DNA from: JAULUH01 sp032111745
GTDB taxonomy: Bacteria; Chloroflexota; Anaerolineae; JAAEKA01
Direction of reading: 5' to 3'
NCBI GenBank assembly: GCA_032111745.1
Contig: JAULUH010000472.1
Coordinates: 1-27,389 of the forward strand
Length of the DNA stretch: 27,389 nucleotides
Of the stretch, positions 1 through 6,395 are shown one piece after another; position 1 is the first letter of the stretch, and every line of letters begins with the position of its first letter. A program made the position numbers and the translations under genes. The notes beneath the pieces were generated by a model that was not told the DNA's origin, did not search any database, and saw only the letters and a list, made by a program, of their open reading frames with translations.

Positions 1-1398
1 GTAGCTGAGCCGGCCCACCGGGATGAACACCGCGTCCCCGGTAAACAGGAAGTAGTGCAGGAAGCTGCGAGCCTCGGTCTCGTTCAGCGGGGCAGCCTCG
101 CGCACCAGTGACAGAGGCGTGGCCGCGCTGTCGAGAGTCTCCTGCTCCTGGGCCAGGTAGCCCAACCGCACCCCCCGGCCCAGCCGTACCGTGCCCGACC
201 AGGGCTGCAGCTGGCCCGTGATGCAGCGCAGCAGCGTCGTCTTACCGGTGCCGTTGGACCCGATCAGCACCGCCCGCTCGCCGTACCGCAGGTGCAGGCT
301 CACGCCGTCGAGCACCACTCGCTGGCCGTAGCCCACTCGTACGTCCTCCAACACCAGCACGTCCTCCCCGCTGCGCGGCATATCGGGGAACTCCAGCTTC
401 ATCTTCCAGGTCAGCCCCGGCTTCTCCACCAGGTCCTCGCTCTCCAGCATCCGCTCCAGCCGCCGCTGCTGGATCACCGCCCGCCGCGCCAGGTCCTTGG
501 CGATCCGCCGCCAGTGGAAGTGGACGGTCTCGTTCTCGATGTTCTTGGCCTGGCCCGCCAGCTTGCCGATGGAGGCCGTCAGCCGCTGGATCCGTTCCTG
601 CTGCTCCTGGTAGGCCGCCCACTGCTTTTCCAGGTCCCGATCCACGGCCAGGGCATAGTCGGTGTAGGTCCCCGGGTATTCTCTCAAGGTGTGGTTCGCG
701 TCGTCCAGCGCCAGGATGCGGTTGGCCGTGCGGTCGAGGAACGCCCGGTCGTGCGAGACCACCAGGATCGCGCCGGCGTAGGCTGCCAGGTACTCCTCCA
801 GCCAGGCCAGGGCGGTGATGTCCAGGTGGTTGGTGGGCTCGTCCAGCACCAGGAGATCAGGCTCCGCCAGCAACAGCCGCGCCAGGCCCAACCGGGTCTT
901 CTGGCCGCCGCTGAGCCCGCCTACTGGCCGCGCCTGGTCGACGTACTCCAGGCCCAGCCCGGCCAGCACCTGGTCGGCATCGGCCCGCAGGCGGCTGCCG
1001 CCCATGGCCTCGAACTCGGCTAGGCCGCGGTCGTAATCGGCCAGCGCCGCGTGGAGGTCCCCGTCGCCGGCTGTGGCGATACGCTCCGCCAGCAGCGCCA
1101 GCTTGGTCTCGACGCCTATCCGCTCGCCCTGGGCCGCCGCCAGTACATCCCCTACCGTGGCCGCCGGTGGGAACTCCAGCGCCTGGGGCAGGTAGCCTAG
1201 GCGCAAGGAGGTAGGCGCCAACTGCACCCTGCCCTGGTCCGCCTCCATCTCGCCGGCGATGATGCGCAGCAGCGTAGACTTCCCGCATCCATTGGGCCCG
1301 ATCAGCCCGGCTCGCTGCCCGCGGCCGAGGTTGAAGCTAACCCGGTCCAGCACCTTCACATCGCCGAACCACTTGGTGATATTTCGGACTTGCAGCAT
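1..1398 (-). CDS. ABC-F family ATP-binding protein (C-terminus beyond window)
   Basis: A soluble, duplicated ABC ATPase with no membrane segments. ABC-F proteins act on ribosomes (translation factors or antibiotic-resistance proteins) rather than as transporters. The frame stays open from ATG 1398 to the window edge, giving 466 codons. Visible motifs are a first Walker A GPNGCGKST (about residues 34-42), signature LSGGQ (162-166), Walker B LLVLDEPTNHLD, a charged interdomain linker (about 230-310) typical of ABC-F, and a second Walker A GSNGTGKTT with Lys386. The sequence stops inside the second signature (RLSY, normally followed by GE), so roughly 60-90 residues are missing. It lies downstream of a structured leader and a terminator-like hairpin. 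Whether it confers resistance or is a housekeeping type (Uup/EttA/YdiF) cannot be told from the sequence. Confidence 0.93.
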   Translation of the reverse strand, partial: MLQVRNITKWFGDVKVLDRVSFNLGRGQRAGLIGPNGCGKSTLLRIIAGEMEADQGRVQLAPTSLRLGYLPQALEFPPAATVGDVLAAAQGERIGVETKLALLAERIATAGDGDLHAALADYDRGLAEFEAMGGSRLRADADQVLAGLGLEYVDQARPVGGLSGGQKTRLGLARLLLAEPDLLVLDEPTNHLDITALAWLEEYLAAYAGAILVVSHDRAFLDRTANRILALDDANHTLREYPGTYTDYALAVDRDLEKQWAAYQEQQERIQRLTASIGKLAGQAKNIENETVHFHWRRIAKDLARRAVIQQRRLERMLESEDLVEKPGLTWKMKLEFPDMPRSGEDVLVLEDVRVGYGQRVVLDGVSLHLRYGERAVLIGSNGTGKTTLLRCITGQLQPWSGTVRLGRGVRLGYLAQEQETLDSAATPLSLVREAAPLNETEARSFLHYFLFTGDAVFIPVGRLSY

Positions 1399-1470
1399 GG
1401 CAACTCGCTCTCCACTCCGAACCAAGAACCTCCGCAGTTCCCTTCCGGTCTCCTCTGGTCCAAAGTCCGC

Positions 1471-1496
1471 TTTGCGTTCTCTGCGTCTCTGCGGTT
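1471..1496. repeat. Interspersed 'CTCTGCGTCTCTGCGG' type repeat
   Basis: The stretch reads tttgcgttctctgcgtctct followed by gcggtt. From general experience this phrase and its complement (AACCGCAGAGACGCAGAG) recur between genes in many Chloroflexota, Planctomycetota and cyanobacterial genomes; that is recollection, not a search. It lies in the ABC-F leader between the terminator-like hairpin and the start codon. It is flanked by two imperfect copies of ggtctcctct (around 1448 and 1504). No protein is supported here. Confidence 0.45.
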
Positions 1497-1524
1497 CTCC
1501 TCTGGTCTCCTCTCCGGTGTCCGC

Positions 1525-1558
1525 AAAGAAAACGCCGCCGGCATAGCGCCCGCGGCGT
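1525..1558 (-). terminator. Intrinsic terminator / possible attenuator upstream of ABC-F
   Basis: On the minus strand a 7-bp perfect stem (ACGCCGC/GCGGCGT, plus-strand 1532-1538 with 1552-1558) closes a 13-nt GC-rich loop and runs into TTTTCTTT. It sits about 127 nt before the ABC-F start codon and about 250 nt after the epimerase stop. It can end the tetR-epimerase transcript. If transcription starts upstream of it, it can also attenuate the ABC-F gene. Confidence 0.65.
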
Positions 1559-1591
1559 GAGCAAAGCCCAATCGTGTTTTCAACCCAAACC

Positions 1592-1710
1592 GGTCACAGC
1601 AGGCGCGTGGTCCTCGCCATGGCCCCGCCGGCTCCCGTCACAGGGTGAACGCAGCCGGCCAGGAGGTTTCCCAAACCCTGGGAAGCGAGGACAGACCTTA
1701 GGCTGTGACC
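1592..1710 (-). ncRNA. Candidate structured leader RNA upstream of ABC-F
   Basis: Nested complementary arms are visible: outer ggtcacagc/gctgtgacc (1592-1600 with 1702-1710, 9 bp) and inner gtcctcgc/gcgaggac (1610-1617 with 1685-1692, 8 bp). These enclose two hairpins: gccggct/agccggc (1627-1633 with 1653-1659) and ttccc/gggaa (1668-1672 with 1680-1684). The result is a multibranched fold of about 119 nt. I do not recognise a known riboswitch consensus in it. The minus strand is preferred because the terminator-like hairpin and the ABC-F gene follow in that direction. The fold is equally possible on the plus strand. Confidence 0.4.
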
Positions 1711-1733
1711 ATCTTCGTCAACGGACTTACCTC

Positions 1734-1768
1734 GGCACCTGGAATAACAACAGTATGCCACAGGTGCC
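1734..1768 (-). terminator. Hairpin after the epimerase gene
   Basis: Inverted repeat ggcacctg/caggtgcc (8 bp, 19-nt loop) about 35 nt downstream of the epimerase stop codon. There is no clear T-tract, so it may be a 3'-end stabilising hairpin or a weak terminator. Confidence 0.35.
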
Positions 1769-1803
1769 GGCTAGTTCCAAATCCCTCACCGACAGACTGA
1801 ACC

Positions 1804-2757
1804 TCAGTGGTTGCCTGCCTCGGGATGCGCCTCGTACCAGGCTACCGTGCCGGCGATCGCCTCCTGCAGCGGCGTGGCCGTCACGCCAAAGGCCTTCTCG
1901 AACTTGCTGGAGTCTACCACGAACGGCTTGTCGAACTCGTACATCATCTCCACCGTCTCGCGCGCCTCCGGGATGAACAGCCCGCCGAGCCGCAGCATGG
2001 TCTTTCCCATGCCGCTCATCTTCGGCGGCAGGCCCAGCTCCTCGAAGACCATAGTGGCGAACTGCCGCTGGGTGATCTGCGGCCGGTCGTTGGGCACGTG
2101 CCAGGCCTGGCCCAACGCCTCGTCGCGCTCGCCGAGGATCACCAGGGCCTTGCCAAAATCCTCGATGTAGGTATGGGTGTGGGGTTGGTCCAGGCTGCCC
2201 GTGAGCTGGGCCGCTTTGCCGGCCATCGCCGGGTAGAACACCCGCTCGCCCATGGTCGATCCCAATGCCCACGGCCCGAAGAAGTCAGACCCACGGCCAA
2301 TGGCGACCCGCACCTTCCCGGCCTGGTGCGCGGCCAGGGCGGCCGCGGCCATCTCGGCCCGGGTTTTGCCCTTGCGGGTGTGGGCGTTGCTGGGCAGGCT
2401 CTCGACCATTGGCCGGCCACCGGTATCCCCATACATGTAGAGGTTCTCCGCGATCACCAGCTTGGCCCCGCTGGCCGCGGTGCCGTCGAGGATAGCAGCC
2501 TGCAAGGGCGGAAACTTCTCCGGCCACTGGTTGTAGGGCGGCTGGGCACACTGATAGACGACCGCGGCGCCCTGGGTCAGGCCGCGCACGACGCTCGCAT
2601 CGTAGCCGTTGCCGGCTACCAGCTCCACCCCCTCTGGGATTTCGGGCAAGGCACCACTGCCGTTGACCATGCGCACGGACTTGCCGCGGCGGACCAATTC
2701 ATTCATCACCGACCGGCCCAGGGGACCGGTGCCGAATACGACGTGAAGCTCAGACAT
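1804..2757 (-). CDS. NAD(P)-dependent epimerase/dehydratase family protein (extended SDR)
   Basis: A 317-residue Rossmann-fold protein. The N-terminal nucleotide-binding motif is FGTGPLG (G9, G11, G14), followed by the typical extended-SDR segment ENLYMYGD (about 104-111) and later RGSDFFGP and THTYIEDFGKAL. The family acts on nucleotide sugars or other carbonyl/hydroxyl substrates; the substrate here is unknown. Oddly, no canonical YxxxK follows either tyrosine (Y107, Y109), so it may be an atypical SDR or a non-canonical catalyst. The start is supported by GAGGAG 8 nt upstream. It follows the TetR gene after 55 nt on the same strand with no terminator between, so it is probably co-transcribed and is the likely TetR target. 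Confidence 0.88.
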   Translation of the reverse strand: MSELHVVFGTGPLGRSVMNELVRRGKSVRMVNGSGALPEIPEGVELVAGNGYDASVVRGLTQGAAVVYQCAQPPYNQWPEKFPPLQAAILDGTAASGAKLVIAENLYMYGDTGGRPMVESLPSNAHTRKGKTRAEMAAAALAAHQAGKVRVAIGRGSDFFGPWALGSTMGERVFYPAMAGKAAQLTGSLDQPHTHTYIEDFGKALVILGERDEALGQAWHVPNDRPQITQRQFATMVFEELGLPPKMSGMGKTMLRLGGLFIPEARETVEMMYEFDKPFVVDSSKFEKAFGVTATPLQEAIAGTVAWYEAHPEAGNH

Positions 2758-2812
2758 GATGGTTTCTCCTCAAGAGTTTAAGTTGCTTGCTTTTGCGCGC
2801 TGGCCAGCCAGC

Positions 2813-3514
2813 CTACATGCCGGCCCGGTCCATCAACGCGTCGATCTCGTACCGGTAGAATGCCCCGGTGTCGCCCACCACCGGCTGGATGTGCTGGAAC
2901 AGCTCCAGCATCACCATCCCGTGGATCCGCGCCCACCCGCTCATCAACAGGCCCACCAGGGCATCGGGCATGTCGATGCCGGACTGCTCCTTCCACGCCG
3001 CCAGGTGTTCGGCCATCGCCGGCGGCACCGCCGCATACTCGGCCGGGATCGCCAGCTCGGCGCTGGCCAGGGCCTCGCCGAAACAGCGAAATACGCTCAT
3101 GAAGGGCCGCCGGGCCAGGGGTACCGTGATCTCCGCCGGGGCCACGTAGCCGGGGATAGGGTTGCCGTAGATCAGCTGGAAGTCCACCGGGTGTTCGATC
3201 GCCCAGCGGCGATACGCCTCCAACATGGCCGTGGCCCGCGGCCGGCAGCGACCCGCCGGAGCACCCGCCTCCGCCGCCTCCATGGCCTCCGCCAGGTCCA
3301 CGAAGGCGTCGACGATCAGCGCCGTGATCAGGTCGTCCAGCCGCGAAAAGTAGTTGTAGATCGCCGGCGCCGTTACACCCAGCTCCCGGGCAATGCCGCG
3401 CAGCGACAGGCCGGCGGTGCCGTGCTCCGCCATCTGCCGGTGCGCCACGTCCTTGATGGCCGCGATGCTGATGGAACGGGTGGTATCCGGGTGAGCCCTG
3501 CTTGGTCGTGCCAT
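2813..3514 (-). CDS. TetR/AcrR family transcriptional regulator
   Basis: A 233-residue repressor with an N-terminal TetR helix-turn-helix (about residues 18-63; LSLRGIARELGV then TAPAIYNYF as recognition helix, about 49-56). A longer helical ligand-binding region follows, resembling the WHG-type C-terminal domain of this family (IEHPVDFQLIYGNPIPGY). The start at 3514 has AGGAG with good spacing (AGGAGCAGGCCTC-ATG). The gene begins 17 nt from a perfect 45-bp palindrome that covers its promoter, so autorepression is strongly suggested. The downstream epimerase is probably in the same transcript. The inducer is unknown. Confidence 0.93.
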   Translation of the reverse strand: MARPSRAHPDTTRSISIAAIKDVAHRQMAEHGTAGLSLRGIARELGVTAPAIYNYFSRLDDLITALIVDAFVDLAEAMEAAEAGAPAGRCRPRATAMLEAYRRWAIEHPVDFQLIYGNPIPGYVAPAEITVPLARRPFMSVFRCFGEALASAELAIPAEYAAVPPAMAEHLAAWKEQSGIDMPDALVGLLMSGWARIHGMVMLELFQHIQPVVGDTGAFYRYEIDALMDRAGM

Positions 3515-3530
3515 GAGGCCTGCTCCTATG

Positions 3531-3575
3531 AACTAAACGGTGTATATTTACATTGTAAATATACACCGTTTAGTT
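3531..3575. promoter_or_regulatory. 45-bp perfect palindromic operator for the TetR regulator
   Basis: Two 22-bp arms (3531-3552 and 3554-3575) are exact reverse complements around a single central T at 3553. The arm reads aactaaacggtgtatattta then ca. The element is strikingly AT-rich for this genome and lies directly upstream of the TetR gene, overlapping the -10 and most of the spacer of its promoter. The length suggests two or more cooperating TetR dimers or overlapping half-sites. Confidence 0.88.
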
Positions 3576-3586
3576 AGATTTGTCAA
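3558..3586 (-). promoter_or_regulatory. Sigma70-type promoter of the tetR-epimerase operon
   Basis: On the minus strand TTGACA (3586-3581) is a perfect -35, followed by exactly 17 nt and TATATT (3563-3558, 5/6 match to TATAAT). The -10 and most of the spacer are inside the 45-bp palindrome, so bound repressor would exclude RNA polymerase. Confidence 0.8.
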
Positions 3587-3649
3587 GCCCCAAAATGACC
3601 GATTCTGGGACGAATTTTCCAGACTGGCCGGCCGGCCCCCCTTAGCGCC

Positions 3650-4762
3650 TCAGCGTTGCTCGGACAGATAGGCCTCCAGCCTGGCTACCGCCTCTGGCAG
3701 GTTCCGCCGCCCAAAGCCGATGCGAAAGTGATTGCCCGTATCGTCGAACGCGCTGCCAGGCACCAGCAGCACGCCGGCTCTCGTGACCAGGTCGTGGCAG
3801 AAGTCCTCCACGTCGCCCTGCAGCCAGCGGGGGAAGGCGATCGGGCCAGCCTTGGGCCTCTGCCACGCGAACCGCTCGGGGTGCCGGCCAAAGAACGCGT
3901 CCAGCATCTCCAGGTTGCTGGCGATGATCTCCCGGTTGCGCTGCAGCAGGACCTGGCGCTGGCGCAGGGCCAGCTCGGCCAGGAACTCGCTGGGCGCGCT
4001 GTTGCAGATGGTGGTGTAGTCCTTGAGCGCCGCCATGCGCTCCCGCACTGGGGCGTTATGGGTAGCCACCCAGCCAATGCGCAGGCCGGGCAGGCCGTAG
4101 GACTTGGAGGTCACCCCCAGGGATACTGCGCGGGCGCTCAGGTCACCCGCCGCGGGCAGGCGGTCTTCCTCCCGATATTCGGACTCGCGGTAGACCTCGT
4201 CGCTGAACAGCACCGCGCCATGCTCTTCGGCCAAACTGATGGCGGCCCGGAAATCCGCGGGCGGCATCAGGTAGCCGGTAGGGTTGTGGGGCGTGTTAAT
4301 CACGATGGCTCGCGTGTTAGGGCGCAGGTCGCGCTGGAGGTCGGCCAGATGCAGCGCCCAGCCATTCTCCGCGCGCGCCATCCAAGGCGAGACATCACAG
4401 CCGATCCCCCGCGCGACCTCGGCCAGGGACTGGTAGCACGGGGAATGCACGATCACGTGGTCCCCGGCCTCCAGCACCGCCTGCATGAACAGGAAGATCG
4501 CCTCCTCGGCCCCGCTGTGCACCAGCACCTCATCCGGCGCCACCGTCGTGTACAGCCCCGCGATGGCCTGCCTGAGGGTCGGGCTGCCGTTGGACTCCGT
4601 ATAGCCCAGCCAGTGGCCGTGGAAGCGCTGCGCCGCGTCTGGCTCCAGGGCCAGCAGCTCCGCCACGGTGAACGACTCGCAGTCCGACGCACACAGCACG
4701 TAGTCGACGTTGAACTCGTAGCGGGCAAAATAGCGCTCGAGCTTGAAGGGGGAGAGCTTCAT
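3650..4762 (-). CDS. PLP-dependent aminotransferase, class I/II fold
   Basis: A 370-residue fold-type I aminotransferase. Visible motifs are HSGAEEAIFL (substrate/cofactor region), INTPHNPTG (Asn contacting PLP), DEVYRESEY (Asp/Tyr contacting PLP), and TSKSYGLPGLRIGW with Lys220 as the Schiff-base lysine; the C-terminus has FRIGFGRRNLPEA. Class I/II members transaminate amino acids, and the substrate cannot be read from sequence. I chose the ATG at 4762 (MKLSPFKLERYF) because GAGGA precedes it and a longer reading would run through the upstream tautomerase gene. It lies 19 nt downstream of that tautomerase on the same strand and is almost certainly co-transcribed with it. Confidence 0.92.
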   Translation of the reverse strand: MKLSPFKLERYFARYEFNVDYVLCASDCESFTVAELLALEPDAAQRFHGHWLGYTESNGSPTLRQAIAGLYTTVAPDEVLVHSGAEEAIFLFMQAVLEAGDHVIVHSPCYQSLAEVARGIGCDVSPWMARAENGWALHLADLQRDLRPNTRAIVINTPHNPTGYLMPPADFRAAISLAEEHGAVLFSDEVYRESEYREEDRLPAAGDLSARAVSLGVTSKSYGLPGLRIGWVATHNAPVRERMAALKDYTTICNSAPSEFLAELALRQRQVLLQRNREIIASNLEMLDAFFGRHPERFAWQRPKAGPIAFPRWLQGDVEDFCHDLVTRAGVLLVPGSAFDDTGNHFRIGFGRRNLPEAVARLEAYLSEQR

Positions 4763-4781
4763 GAGATCCTCGTATCGTCCG

Positions 4782-5153
4782 TCACGCTTCGGGAACCAAC
4801 TTGCCACCGAACGCCACCCGGCCCGCCGCCTCAGCCTGGTAGAACAGGTGCACATTCTCCGCCGGCCGGCCACAGGCCCCAGCCACGGCCTTCGTCAGCC
4901 GCTCAACCTCCTCCTGCCGGGCCTCTGGCGCCACCCACCGCGCCTTGAGCAGGGATACGAACACCGGGTAGACCCCCTCCGGCACCCCGCCGTCCTCGGC
5001 GTAGTGCTCCGCCGCCAGCGCACGCAGCCTGACCCAGGTCGTGCCCGCCGGCGCCGCCAGGGCCGCCCCCGCGCTCCGCGCCAGCGTCAGCGCCAACCCG
5101 GGCTCCAACCACTCGCCAGGGCGCAATACGATCTCGACGTCCAGTATAGGCAT
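4782..5153 (-). CDS. Tautomerase superfamily protein (4-OT/MIF-like)
   Basis: A 123-residue protein beginning Met-Pro-Ile-Leu-Asp-Val-Glu. After Met removal the N-terminal proline is the catalytic base of the tautomerase superfamily (4-oxalocrotonate tautomerase, CHMI, MIF). The C-terminal segment ENVHLFYQ, followed by GRVAFGGKL, resembles the family's second beta-alpha-beta unit. The start at 5153 is set by GGAGGAG just upstream and by the required Pro2; an upstream in-frame ATG at 5195 lacks both. The gene precedes the aminotransferase by 19 nt, suggesting joint handling of an amino or keto acid whose keto-enol forms must be interconverted. The exact substrate is unknown. Confidence 0.82.
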   Translation of the reverse strand: MPILDVEIVLRPGEWLEPGLALTLARSAGAALAAPAGTTWVRLRALAAEHYAEDGGVPEGVYPVFVSLLKARWVAPEARQEEVERLTKAVAGACGRPAENVHLFYQAEAAGRVAFGGKLVPEA

Positions 5154-5185
5154 ACGACTCCTCCTCTCTCTAACCGGCGATTGTA

Positions 5186-5413
5186 TCACGCCCACCCCCG
5201 ATCAGCCAGTCCCGGGCGTTTCGCGTGCTGGCTGACCTCGGCCCTGTACCTTCCGATCGGAGTCGATAGCGACCCGGCGATGGGTTGGGCAAAGCAGCGT
5301 TCCGCACTGGACAGCTGATCGCCAGTCTCTGCCAGGATCCACAGAATCCCGTGCACATGGTCCGGCATCACGACGAACGCGTCCAACCCAACGCCCACGC
5401 CCCGGGCGCACGA
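5186..5413 (-). pseudogene. Remnant of REP-associated tyrosine transposase (RAYT, Y1/IS200-like)
   Basis: The minus-strand frame encodes LDAFVVMPDHVHGILWI, which is the HUH-motif block of RAYT/IS200-type Y1 transposases (usually DAFVVMPNHVHGI). Further along it reads SLSTPIGRYRAEV, resembling the family's SLSTIIGxYKxxV. A stop codon (5416-5414) lies just upstream, so the N-terminal third is missing, and the frame ends soon after without the C-terminal catalytic-Tyr region. The product would be under 80 residues against about 150-250 for a complete enzyme. I call it a decayed relic. RAYTs are linked with REP palindromes, and such repeats occur elsewhere in this window. Confidence 0.72.
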
Positions 5414-5583
5414 TTATCGGGCGCCACATGGCGCATCGTCCCCGGCCGCCGCGTCACAGGATTTGGTGCCATAACCCGGTGCCCCCTAATCGCCGCGTGT
5501 CCCATGAGACAGGCCGCACCGCAGCCCTGCAAACATGACCCCACCGCCATCGTACCCCGTTCCACCCACGCCCCAAAACCCCC

Positions 5584-5612
5584 TTGACACGCCCCCCTCT
5601 CTGCGCGAGAAT
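5584..5612 (+). promoter_or_regulatory. Putative promoter of the GyrI-like gene
   Basis: TTGACA (5584-5589) followed by 17 nt and GAGAAT (5607-5612, 4/6 match). It lies about 85 nt upstream of the GyrI-like start codon on the plus strand. Confidence 0.5.
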
Positions 5613-5698
5613 GACAATAAGCCTCCCTCTCACCTCGCGCGCAGGAGGCACCCACCACCATGTAGCCTGCTACTCGCACCGGCTCAGGAGCCACGACC

Positions 5699-6313
5699 AT
5701 GACCAAGACCGACTTCAAAAAAGAGCTCAAACACCTCTACACCCCCTCCTCCACCCGCCCCGCGATCGTCGACGTGCCGCCCCTGGACTTCTTGATGGTC
5801 GACGGCCACGGCGATCCCAACGTTGCGCCGGCCTATCGCGAGGCCATCGAGGCCCTCTATTCCGTCGCCTACGCGCTCAAGTTCATGAGCAAGCGCCAGC
5901 TGGATCGCGACTACACCGTGCCACCCCTCGAAGGACTGTGGTGGGCAGCCGACATGGCCGCGTTTACCCTGCAGGACAAGAGCGCCTGGGACTGGACCAT
6001 GATGATCATGCAGCCCTCCTGGATCACTCCTGACATGCTCCAGGCCGCCATCGACGATACTGCGGCCCGCAAGCCACTCCCCGCCCTGCCCTTGCTCCGC
6101 TCCGAGGTCTACCACGAGGGCCCCTCCGCCCAGATCATGCACATCGGCCCCTGGGCCGCAGAGGGTCCTACCATTGCCCGTCTTCATGCCTTCCTCCAGG
6201 AGCAGGGCTACGTACCAGCGGGTAAACATCACGAGATCTATATCAGCGATCCCAACCGCACCACCCCTGAGAGGATGAAGACCGTGGTGCGCCAGCCGGT
6301 GGCGGCAAGATAG
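5699..6313 (+). CDS. GyrI-like small-molecule-binding domain protein
   Basis: A 204-residue soluble protein of the GyrI-like/COG4832 group. Visible family hallmarks are DFKKELKHLY at the start, VDGHGDPN (about 35-42), EALYSVAYALKF, LEGLWWAADM, MIMQPSWIT (mid-protein), and the C-terminal HHEIYISDP. These proteins bind hydrophobic small molecules in a two-lobed pocket. Some family members are reported to hydrolyse cyclopropanoid DNA-alkylating toxins, but activity here is unknown. The start at 5699 has AGGAG 9 nt upstream. A DUF418 membrane protein follows after about 80 nt on the same strand, probably in the same transcript. Confidence 0.88.
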   Translation: MTKTDFKKELKHLYTPSSTRPAIVDVPPLDFLMVDGHGDPNVAPAYREAIEALYSVAYALKFMSKRQLDRDYTVPPLEGLWWAADMAAFTLQDKSAWDWTMMIMQPSWITPDMLQAAIDDTAARKPLPALPLLRSEVYHEGPSAQIMHIGPWAAEGPTIARLHAFLQEQGYVPAGKHHEIYISDPNRTTPERMKTVVRQPVAAR

Positions 6314-6395
6314 AGGCGACCAGGCCCGGACCGGCCAGTCTGGCGTGGATCGCCCCACTACCGGCACACCTTCCGTGCCTCCGGAGATACCGCCC

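Noticed and set aside
292..1288. Long open frames on both strands over the ABC-F gene
   Set aside because: They are GC-rich shadows of the ABC-F reading frame, which has full motif support; their translations are Arg/Pro/Ala-rich and featureless.
1592..1710. Cobalamin riboswitch in the ABC-F leader
   Set aside because: Some phrases (GGGAAACC, CTGTGAC) look loosely similar, but the B12-box order and the core pairing are not present.
5368..5730. 120-codon minus-strand ORF overlapping the RAYT remnant and the GyrI-like start
   Set aside because: It is in a different frame from the transposase motif, has no family features and overlaps a real plus-strand gene and its promoter.
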